NCBI RefSeq assembly: GCF_037392515.1 | Contig: NC_090288.1 | Coordinates: 60,559,673 to 60,623,672 of the forward strand | Length of the DNA: 64,000 nucleotides | Direction of reading: 5' to 3' | Source of the DNA: Haliotis asinina | Lineage: Eukaryota > Mollusca > Gastropoda > Lepetellida > Haliotidae | Shown here: positions 36,501-48,500 of the stretch, piece by piece | Position numbering within the stretch: position 1 is the first letter of the stretch | How the letters are laid out: each line of letters opens with the position of its first letter | The notes under the pieces: generated by a model | Told to the model about the DNA's origin: nothing | Databases searched by the model: none | What the model saw: the letters and a program-made list of their open reading frames with translations, nothing else | Position numbers and translations under genes: made by a program

Positions 36501-39500
36501 CAGTCATTGGCAGGAACAACCACGGAACAACGGACCGGTCATGTGGCACATCAATCGGATGGGATCAACAGGGTCGCCTCAACTTCTACGGTGACCGCAA
36601 CAATTCTTCGACCTGGTGGGTACGCTTTGAGAGGTCTCGACATGCTAGAGTGTTCCTTGGTTTGCAGAAGTGTCTCGTACAACCGTAGCCTTTTGGTTGA
36701 GGTCCATGATACTACAGGCTTATAGCTTTGTGAATCTTCCCCCACTGTTATCGGCAAGGCCTCATGAGACGCGGGCGCTCACTTCCACCATGGTGCTCCA
36801 CAAGAATTGTTAGCTTCAAGCTGGAAGACTGATACCGTGTTTGCAGTTCACTACCTTCGGGATACATCAGTCACGGATGTGGAGGGTCTCCATCAGTTTG
36901 GTCCTTTGGTCTTGGCGCAGCAGGTGTCGTTGACCCGTCTACGCAGATGAAGCAATTCCTCGTGTTTGGGTTTGCTATGTACATAACAAAGATATCGATG
37001 TTATCCATATTGTATGTATTTTTTCATAAGGGCGAGATCATTCTCACCTAGGGAACAAGGGCTTATTGTACTGTCATATTTATGGTTAGATAGACTGAAC
37101 GGCCAGTCTTTTGATTGCAGGCAGAGATGATTGTCACTCCGCTTACTGACCTTTAATCTCTGAGCAATTACGTCAGTAAAGCATTAAATTTCCGATTACC
37201 CAACAGTTTTCAAAGCGTTCCGCTCCTAAGTCCTTTCTCACCTTTGGTAAGTTGGGGAGATTGGTACCGAACGTTAAAATAGTTGAGCAACCGGGCTACT
37301 CCTTCTTTCACGGCCCTTCAGACGGGTGTCTGGAGGGGTAGTACTGAAGCAGTGACATGCCAGATCACTGGGATCACCTAATAAATCGTGATCGAGGCCT
37401 ACTTGCCGAACTGCATCCTTTTTGCTCTAACAAAAGCAGCAGAAAACCACATTAATTCGGGCCGCCCACTCCCTAGAGCCTTTGTGCCGTGTAAGCCAAG
37501 GAGTTTATTGAAGCAACCCATCACAAGTATGGAGAAGCATATTGGGAGTTAGTGCTTCTCCTGGCCTCCTTGTGGAATGCATCCTTGCGTGTGGAGTGTG
37601 TCAGAAGGTAATCTGCGGCCCTCCTGCCAACTGTGGGATAATGCATTACGTGAGATAGGATAAATTTAAAAATTTGGAAATTTTAGCTATAAATTGTATA
37701 TTAATATACTTATACTATCTCACGCGATGGATGCCCACCCAACCTGTCACACTTCACAGATTATGGGTAGCTCCAAGATGAATATAACAAGTCCAAAACA
37801 TCATGTGATCAGCTGCACGAGCAAGATGATTGACAGGTATTTATGGCGGGGGCAGAGGCCAGGAAGATTTGATTCAACTTAGCTGACAGCACGTTTCCAC
37901 ACATGGTCAAGTGAGGAAGAGAGATGCATAAGGTGAGATAGGATAAGTATATAAATATACAATTGATAGTTAAAATTTCCAATTTTTTTACTCTGTTTAA
38001 GTTGGATTTTTAACAGACTATAGACAGAGAAAACAAGGTTCTTCAATTCTCCTTAATCATGACTGGTCCAGATTTAGATTGGCTGACCAAGTAGTTATAC
38101 TATTGCCTGTATGTAGTTTGTTCTGGCTGTAATATTTCCTACGCCTTATATCTAGATCTGTTACTTGTTTCATTTGGTTATGTTGCCATTCAGTTCTACT
38201 ACACTAGTAACTACTGTCTCATTATTTGAACGAGTGCTAACGTGCCATTTACAGTGCCTGTATGTATTCTACTAAAGCTGACACAGTTTTTCCTTTTAAA
38301 AACCTAAGATGTATGTGATATGTATTTCATTTCTTAACTCAGACACATTTGATACAAGTATTGTTTTGCTGGTGTAGACAGTGTCTTCATCAAACATGGT
38401 GGAAGCCTGTGAAGATCTAGGGTAGAACAGGTCTATGTCTATAGCTAAACATCTCTACCCTATCAGGCCTCTTGACACGCACGTGAAGATCCGGGGTACA
38501 ATAGACCTTCAGCAACCCATTCTTGCCATAAAAGGTGACTCTTGTTGTGAGAGGCGACTAGCAGGATCGGGTGGTCAGGCTCGCTGACTTGGTTTACACG
38601 TGCCATTGGTTCCCAGTTGTGCAGATCGATGCTCATGCTGTTGATCACTGGAATGTCTGGTCCAGACTTGAATATTTACAGACTGCTGCCATATAGCTGG
38701 AATATTGCTGAGTGTGGCATGAAATTAAACTCACCCACTCAAAAATGGTGAATACTTAAATGGTCTCTCAAATGACAGTTGTTTTCTTGTCTTCCGGTAG
38801 AGACTGTGCGTCAGTTCCTCCATATTCTATGTCTCTCTGTGTACTTTGTGGGCAGGACAGGTCTCCTCTATCCATGTTCGTGTCCTTTTGGAGGTTGTGG
38901 GGTGAAAAAAGCCAAAAGGCTCCCTGTATCCATGTTGTCTCCCCTGGGGAGGTTACAAGGCACAAATGGTCCCCTATATCCATGTCTCCCTGGGGACGTC
39001 GTGAGGCACAAAAGGTCCCCTGTATCCATGTTGTCTCCCCTGGGGAGGTTACAAGGCACAAATGGTCCCCTATATCCATGTCTCCCTGGGGACGTCGTGA
39101 GGCACAAAAGGTCCCCTGTATCCATGTTGCCTCCTTAAGGGGGAGTAGTATAGGGAATAGGGGTTTTGGCTCACTTTCAAGAAATGTCTCTACAAAGCCT
39201 TATTTACTAAATAAGGCTTTGGTTGGGACCTTAGATCTTGCTACTATTACCCCTACTACAAAAAGGTTGGGTGTCTATGAAACAGTTTACCGTGTATTGG
39301 TTGGAGGTAACACTGTGCCGTACGGTACGATCAATAATTCTTCTCTTACAAATCCCCTACCCGGCCCATCCCTCAAGTAGTATAAGTTAGGTTCGTCGGC
39401 TTTCATATCCACTTTATCTATGTTGTAAGTTTTGACTGACCATATAGGATCGGTGGCCCGCTTACGGCTATCACCCTCGTGTTCCCCCGGCTGGTATAGA

Positions 39501-42500
39501 TACCTCACTAGGGCCCTATCTGGTATCTGTTTCTCCTTCCCACGCGGCGGAGCGGCCGACTCTGCAACTATTGATTTTAGTTTGATAGCGTCTGCCGGTT
39601 TCTTACCGGTGAGACGGGTGACTTCATGGTTGATTGCCGACACCACCTTGGGTAACCTCGTGACCCATTCAGTCGATCGTTTTCCAGGGGTGACCATCTC
39701 CCTAGCATACTGATGGCCGAACAAGCGCTCAGCCAAAGTCCTATTAAATCTCTCAACTATGGCTTGGCTGCGATGGGCTCCGGCCGTGCCACGCCTGACC
39801 TTTGTATCGTGTTTGGCTAGCAGTTGTGACACGGCACCCATGAACTCCCGTCCGGGGTCAACTTGCAGCTCTGTTGGCCACGTCAGCGGGCTGCGTTTGT
39901 ATATGCGTTCGAATCCTCTGGCTACCTGGGCCGAATCTTTCGTGGTCAAGGGTTCGGCTTCCTTGTAACGACTGGCTACGTCCACTACGGTTAAGGCATA
40001 CTTGTACCTCTTGTCGTGGGGTAGGAACAGTAGGTCTGCCTGGTGAACGCTATTAGGTATGTTAATACCGAACCTCCTTCTAGGCACGTAGCGTGGTGCC
40101 GGCAAATAGATCTGCCACAGGGCTTGTTTTTCAAGCCACGCTTTGGCTTCCTCCGGGGGTACTCGCGCTATTTTAGCTAGCTTATCTACTGCGCTAGCTC
40201 CTTTCCAGTACCCACGCGGGCTGTAGTAAATAGCCTCAAATTTTTTCATGTCCATACGCGTATGTGTTTATCCCATCAATAGCTATCCAACGTTTCGTGT
40301 CCATAGGCGACAGGGACGTCTTGTTTATAGTCAGTCCGTATATCTTATGTCCATCACTTCTAAGTGTGTTCATTTTATGCCTAAAGGTACGGGTCTTGAA
40401 CAGGGCTTCCTTGAATCTGGCGTGTTTGATGTGTTGTTTCACCACATACTTCTTAACCCCCTTAGCCTTCTGGATCTCACTATTGTCGGCTTTCAGTATG
40501 GAGTACATCTTAGGTCTCAAACCTATGTACTCGGCTATGGGCGTGCCAGCACACTCGTCCTTCATCTTACCTAGGACCTTTTTATTTACTGTACTGTGTA
40601 TGGCATGGGTCTTAGGGTAGTCGCTGGTGTCGTATAAATCGAGGTGTTTTTTCATGTCCTCGTACACGTCCTCGGTTCGAATCTCCATCAGCAGGGAATC
40701 CGTGTCAGTGTACAGCACTTCACACCTGTCACCGTACTGTTTCTTGAGCTCGTTGTAGTAAAAGTCGTACATCAGGTGTTTGGATAAATCGAGGATGCTC
40801 ATCCCCACGTAAACAGGCCGGTTGAATTTTATGTGGCTTTTCTTCATGTGTAGGGCAACCAAGTTGTCTGTGAATATCTTACTACGGTTGAATGCCGGAC
40901 TGGCTATCAATCTCCTGAGCTTGTCTTCCTCACTCGACCGAACCAGCTTCACGGTCACGCGTTTCCTCAGGTTCTCCATAGTCTTACCAAACACCGAGTT
41001 GTTCATGAGCTTGTAGAGATTTTTCTCAAAATCACTGGTGGCTTTTTTTCGTAGGTCTGTGTTCATTCTGATGTAGGGCTCCATCCATGGGCTCTGGTCG
41101 AACATGAGCACCCTATGTATTTTGGTCAGCCTCATACCCAACGACAGGTACAGCTGTAGGTTGCGATAGTGAACGATGTACTTGGTCTTATTCATTAAGT
41201 TAGGCACGAGTTTTTCAACGTCTGTCACACGACCACCTGACAAGTTATGTTGGTACTCAGACATCCAGTCTGGGTTAACCCTCATACGTTCGGGGGCCAG
41301 GGGGTAGCTGTTGTGTGATGTGTGTAATTCCTTGGGATACTCTAAGTCAACCTCGAGGATATACCCTTTGTTCGAATTTGGTGCAACCCCCATAACATCA
41401 ACGTGGGGTACCCATTCGAATCCCCCTGTAGGTAGATACTGGCTCATGGCCCAGCCGTACAGGTTGTTTGCGTCGAGGTAGAGAATGTGATTGGTTGGTT
41501 TGTTAGGATCGTAACCTTTCACGTATTGATTATTTGCTTTCGCGTATCGTTTGGATGCCATGGAAATCCCACCTCGCAAGCCTTTCTCAATGAATAGGTG
41601 CATGTCGTAATCTGTGAGCAATTCTAAATTAACTCCGGTCTTTTTAAGCAAGGCGTCCCACGACAGACCTGGGCTGGTGTAATACCATGCGGGGTCGAGT
41701 TTATACTGCTTGAAACATGTCCGCCTAAACGTCTCAAACACGTCGGCTAACAGCAGTACATCTGTCCTCAAGTACAGGTCGTGATAATCACCCAGGTTCT
41801 TACAACCCAGTTTATTCCATACGTTAGTCGCGTGCGAGTAATCATCTCGTGAGACGGACGCCTCTTTCAGCTTGCTATAAAAGCAGTCAATAGGGGGTAG
41901 TCTGGTCTCGGTGAACTTGGCCCAACTATCCATGTACTCATAGGGGTACACACCCTTCCTCATAAGCAGGGGTCTAGTCTCGGCGTCTGTGTATCGATCG
42001 GTGATAGGGAAGGTATTGTTGGCCTTGACCAGACTGTCGAGTGACGACAGGAGGAACTGAAACGAGTCAATGAACCTAAGTCCGTTTAAGCTGAAGGAGA
42101 TGTATCTCTCCATGTTGTTGGGGATGCACGTTATATTACCATCGATTTTCGCGATGGCCTGCATGATCAAGTGTGAGTCGTACCCTCTCAAGTTGTGAAA
42201 GACAACGGGGATGTTTATTGTCTTAGGGTTGATTTTAAGCTTGAGGTTGCACTCGTTGTGAGCGGCGCCTCTATACTTACCAGTTATGTGACAGTGATCT
42301 CTCACCGAATCACCGTTAAGTGGTGATTCACACACGTGACAGTTAGTGCTACTAGCGTGGGCTAGCCTGTCGACTCGGGTCAGACGCATGGGAGCGATTT
42401 TATACAATGCATTCCTAATAATTTTTTCTTCCTCCTGCAAACACTTTAGAAACCTTTCAGCCGCGTCAGGCCCCCTATATACTACCGGAGCTTTCGTTTC

Positions 42501-45500
42501 CCCGTCACAACGGACGACAATGTATCCAAACGAACAGGCTTTATGCTCTTGTGTCTTGTGGGTGATGGGAGCCTCGCCGGCGGCACCACTGGGGGAATCC
42601 CCACCCACAACTAAGGCTTCGAAGTCGGCGTATATGATATAAGGCACAGACATTTGGTTCTTGTGGTTACAGAATTTTAGGATATTATCACCTTCCTTAG
42701 GCATGTCGACTCGTATGGCCGTCTGCCCCACACCTTGACAATCATCCCGGTGGGATTCTAATAAATCAGCTCGGGTGAAGCCATGTAGACATCGTTCACA
42801 GAAGTGGGTCTTTCCTTTGTATGCTGATTGGTCATACAACAGCCTGCTAAAGTGTTTTATCCATGTGTAGTGATACTTGTCACCTCGCTGGATCATGAAT
42901 ATATTGATAACTTGGCGATCCTTCACCGGGCTGACCCTGTGTACTATTGTTGTGTTACCTTCGTGCCCAAAAACATTTATAGCCAGATTATTCTGTTTTT
43001 CTACTTTAGTGATCTGGGATATGGGGGTGGGTTCATCTATACCATCCCAATTGAGCCCATCATCTTGGGGATAGCTAGAAAGCCTATCTGAATTAGCGCC
43101 AGCTGGAAATAAGGCTGACCTGATAGCTAACCTCAGGCAATCGTTTCCTCTATTCTTAACGTTTACTATGGCATGTTTATTCCTATAGTAGGGAGGCAAG
43201 GCTAGGTATGATCCGCCTCTGAACGGCACGTAGTTAGCTATGTCTAGATAGACATTATCGATTTTATCTACAACCCACCCGGACCCCAAGTGTGTGCAGC
43301 GTTCTAGGTATTCTCGTATCTGCTGAAAACTGGTATCGATTGATGTATCAATGGTCTCTGTATGTGTGGCGACCTCTTGTTGACCTCGGAAGTAAGGCTG
43401 AACATATTCAGTGGTACTCCCAACCTGCTTATCGAGCGACATTTTCACGGTGATCTGAAACTTGATACTTCCTAGGTTATTTAGTTCCTGGTTGACCTTA
43501 TCAGCTATCAGAGGCTTGATATCTGTAATGTCTATGTTTCTATCAACATGCATGCGCCAACCTCTCAAATAGTTGCCTACAGCGCGCTCAGTGCGCACGA
43601 ACTGTAGGTCAATAGCTCTATTCTGTCGTAATAATTCTACAAGCTGTGGTTTTCTCATACGGGAATACCCGCCTAAACCCAAATCGTGTGCCTCGGCTTT
43701 CAGTTGTTTTACAGTGGGAGGTTTTGCTACGGGGGCATGTGATAACAATGCGGTTAACCCGGCTCTCCCCAGGTTTGAATAACCCGTGTATCCAAGCTGT
43801 TTTGCTTGAGCTTTTAATTGTGTTACCGTAGGAGGGGCTTCTAAACCTAGTAATCTCAACAATGCTGACTTCCGCATTCGAGAATACCCGATCACACCTC
43901 TCTGTTTTGCGACCTGCTTTAGCCCGCGTACAGTAGACATTGTGTTTACACCTAAGAGAACCAATGTCTAATTGCTTCACAGTAAAGGGAGATAACCCTT
44001 TCAAGCACTGGAGTCTATCTTGAGCAGTCGCCTACGTTCTTTTATGTAGCCTTTTTTATTCTCGTAGATGAGTTGATGTCTGACTACGTTCGCTCCGTGA
44101 GCTTTACATAGACAGTAGTGTCCTTTAACCCCGATACCACACACAGAACACGTGTAGTTAGGACTTCCCATATGGAAACAACAGAACCCCTGATTCCTGC
44201 ATTTCCTACCACAGGCCTCGGTCTTCCCCATAAGTATGTATTCGCATCGGTATGGAGCGGGTCTCATGTTTACTTATATAGGTATTTTAATTTAATTGCT
44301 TCGCAACCAACGCAGTAGCTGCTATACCCAACACTATGAAGCCCAGTTCACGATTCATTTGTCCCTTGGATGGTGTGTAGTACTGAGCGAGTGTGGGTTT
44401 ATTGAGCGGTTCCAATTGTTTACCAGTTAGTAGATAGTATTCTTTCATTGCTTCATCGACATTGTAGAATGTTTTAATGGCATGGTTTTCACGCTTGAGT
44501 TGTTCGTTAATAAAATCGATCCTCTGGAGGCGTTTTTTAACGTACTCGTCCTGTGCTCTTTGTAATTTCTCAGTAGCGAGATCGTGCCGCTTCCTTTCTT
44601 CCTGTATTTCAGCCGCGTGATCATCTCGTAGTTTCGAGAAGAGGAAATTACTCCCGGAAAATGCCAGGGCATTCACTAACGCCCCACCGACCATCATAGC
44701 TATCGTGGCCATCCCTATATTTATTTCATTATATTATCAGGTATTATTCCTTGTTTTACTAGGATGTCTTTTGTGGCCATCGCCATACCAAGGTTCATTA
44801 TGAGCATACCCATATCCTGCAGGTTGAAATCTAGCTTGATAGTTGGTTGTTTAAGCACCATTTTAGTCAACCGAGCGTACCCTACGGCTAGACTGGCGAC
44901 CACTGTGGCGTGGTATGCGTCGTTGACGAACGTTTTCCCCTCAGACATTATGTATATGATATAAAATATTAAAATTATAACATGATATGCGGGTCGACGG
45001 TGGGGGTACCCCCCACACCCCCACTGTTGGGGGTTACCACCTCATGGTGAGGGTTTCCCTCAGTGGGGGTACCCCCCACACCCCCACGATATAACCACGA
45101 GATAGCCAAGGCAGCAGTTACGCCTACAGCCAACAACAGTCGGGTTGGGTTGGTCACTTTATGTTGGTTACACCACCGTTTTTTACCGGCAGCTACTCTC
45201 TTAGGATTCTTCTGCCTGGTTACTGTTGGGGGTACCCCCACTGCAGGGGTCTCCTCCATCACTGTTGGGGGTGGGGTCTCCTCCACTGTTGGGGGTACCT
45301 CCACTGGGGTTTCCTGTGCAGCATCCATCTATACTATTATTATTATTCTTTCTCTCAAATTGACAATGTTTTGCCGTGATAATCGCCGCCGTCACTGGAG
45401 CCAACAACATACCATATTTGTGGTACATCCCGCAGCTGATAGAGCTCACGGCGTGTTCGATAAAAGGGTCTTTCTCGAGGTCCTCCCACAGGTAAAGTCG

Positions 45501-48500
45501 GCGCTCTGGTGGAATGGGAAGGAAATGTGACACAATACCGGTGTATATCTGGGTCATAGCCGATCCTATTGTCTTTGTCATTTCTGCTCCGAGCCGGGAC
45601 TCGTATCTAGCGTACAGCTTATCGATTTCTTCGGCTGACATTTTGTGAATTTTATCCGGAGTGTAGTCTCCAAAGTAATGTTTGGCTTTGCCGCCAACAG
45701 CCAACGCCACCAGTTTCTCTCGCTTGTCATCAGTGGGGCCTGCCGGCGGTGTGGGGGATACCCCCAACTGTTCGAGCAATTCCTCACACTCCATCTTATA
45801 ATATAACAAGTAAGATTTAGTTTTAACTATATAATACCCGATGCAGACAAAACACAGAGAAATGAAGGTTAAGTTGCACACAACAAATACTTCAAATATC
45901 ATAGCTATATGCTTAGCTTTGCTTAGCTTTGCTTAGCTTTGCTTAGCTTTGCTTAGCTTTAGCATACTACATATGCTACTGGTTGGTCAGTTTTTAGAAC
46001 GAGCTTAGCGTGTTTAGTTTCAGCGAGCTGTTTCTTCACCCGTTCCCGTTCTAATTTACTCATCACATCGTTCTCTCTCAAACACTCCTCGAACGAATCC
46101 CTGTCCTTGCAGTGAAATAAGGCCACCCATCGCGTCTGCTCCCTGAGGTCTTTCAACACCGAGTTGAACGCTGTGATTTGCATGCCTGCCGGAGAAGGCC
46201 AGGTACGATAGCATGTCTCTCTTTTTTGTTATCTCGCGATTAGCACTGCAGTCGTCCAGTATGAACAGCGTCGGTTCCCCTTTAAATTTCTCGTGAAGAG
46301 CTTTCAACCAGTCCTGCAGGCGTGTTCCAGGGTCGATTTTGTGTACGTCCGGGTCCGTCATCACCCAAGGTCGCGCGTACGTTTTATTCATGCTCAGAGT
46401 AGGGCACATGATAACGATGTTATCGAACACATCCTTGTAGTAACCCTCCAACATATCCAACACGAAAACGGTCTTCCCACAGCCAGTCTGCCCGCACACT
46501 ATGGCGCAGTGTGGGTCAGTGGGCAGTTGTGGGTACCCCTGGGGGGTGTGGGGGTACCCCCCATCAGTAGATGGCTTGCACGAATCTCCCATTGTCTATA
46601 TTAAGTTGCGCGTCCATAATAACGTACAGATATAATTTCAACTTACCAGCGGTTTGAGCCTTCTTAGTAATCTGGATGGTTATCCCTTCGCTGCCGTTAT
46701 CTATACGGCGCCCGCTACCGTGCAGTTTATCATCATCCGTGGATCGCATGTCCAACCATAGGGCGTACTTGGTGGTCAGGTATTCACCGATCTGCACGGA
46801 GCCGAGGTCCAGGTCCTTTGTTATGTAGTCCCCCACTGGTAGCTTTTTTATCTCATCCCACTGCTGGTGTGGTCTCATACCATGACTGAACAGCTGGTTG
46901 GGCACGCCCTCGATGGTCACTTCCACCTTTTCAATCTCGGGGTTGAAAAACTTCTCGCTGTCCCTCCAGAATGGATCGTAATCCTCCACGGGGACGACCA
47001 GGATACCTTTCATCGATCGCGCCGGCACGTTCAGGTTGATATTCCACACAGTGTCGCTCTTATCTCGCACGACTGATCTATGCCTCAGTACGCGATCGTA
47101 CAGGATAGCCATCTTCCCAGAGTACTGGCTTCGAACCTGCCTGGCCAGCTCCGGGCTAGTGACCATGTCGAACTCCAGAGAGATGTTGTCTATGGCATAA
47201 CTGGCCTCATAACCGTTTGGCGTACGCACTACTTTGCTATAGTCGTTAAACGTGAGCTCGTATTCGAGCCTATCACCCAGCGCGGCCTGGTAAAATGGCG
47301 CGTGTCCCGTGAGCAACTCGAAGTCGAGCGGCACGCAGAATCGATTCCCGTATGCTCGAGCGATGGCCTTTTCACCGTCCGATAGCTTGTCTTGCTGGTC
47401 TTGCGTGAAGACATACCCTATGCGCGCCCGGGTTGATTTGCTGATACCCTGGTACACATCATTGACTCGTTCTCCCTCGCTTTTCCAGAGATCCTTGTAG
47501 CAGTGAAACACGTCGCTGTCGTCGATGCTCAGCACCTCGTTACCGCTGATCTTGACGGTCGTTTTCTTGATGATAGCTCGACCCACGTTACGCACTAGCT
47601 CGCGTTTGTCGTTGTCGGAGATCAACGTGATATTGAACGCCAGTCGAACAGTGCCTGGTACAATGAGGTCATTCTCACCAAGGTTTGGAAATCTAACCAG
47701 CAGAGTTTGATTTTGGTCTATCTTGCTGGGATTGTTGGTGATGGTCACCGACTGTCGCACGGCTCTGGCCCCTAATGGCTCTCTCAATCTTCTGAAAGGA
47801 TCTAATTTTCTGCCGTACATTGTTATATAAAAGAAATATATTTTTAATACTAATGGATGAAGACATAGATATGACGGAGATGCCGGGCGCTAGTGCCCAG
47901 GCATTCGATGATGAGCAGGAGACCTCATTTACTAGTTCACCATTGAACCAAGAACTCTTGGAAACAACGGTAAATGATTATTACGAAAGTTTAAGAAGAG
48001 ATAAAAACTACGTTGAACCACAGGGTCGATACCATAAGAATTTTTTTATTGATACAAAGGGTGTTCTACGCCTTAAGTCTGACCCAGGGGTTGACCTCTT
48101 TAACAAGAGCAATAAAAAACCACTGGCCTTGTCAACTCTAGCCAGCCGCCATGGTGTCGAATTTATCCGTAAAAATCTAAACATGAATGATTACGGTGGT
48201 GCAATACCTAAGGCCGTTAAAGAAGATCTACAAGCTACCAGATCCCACCTCACCATTAGAGATGAAATGACACCACAGCGTGCTACAGAAGCCTCGGACA
48301 GCATAGAAAAACTGTTGAGCACCTACTGGGACAAACCGTTACCGGGGTTTGACTTTCCGGTAAGGGAACTGCGCGGCTTAGACGAAGCCGTGAAACGCGT
48401 GCGTGGAGAACTCGTGAACAACATGGGGAAACTGAACAAAATCGACGAGCACATCGCTAGGGAAAAAACCAAACTCAACGAAACTGAAAACGATGATATG

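Noticed and set aside
38760-39380. A 206-codon plus-strand frame crossing the Polinton's left end
   Set aside because: It reads the 46/94-bp minisatellite and then the terminal repeat. No domain is present and it spans an insertion boundary.
43618-44004. A 128-codon minus-strand frame over the start of the DNA polymerase
   Set aside because: It overlaps the SAP-like repeats in another frame. Its composition looks random.
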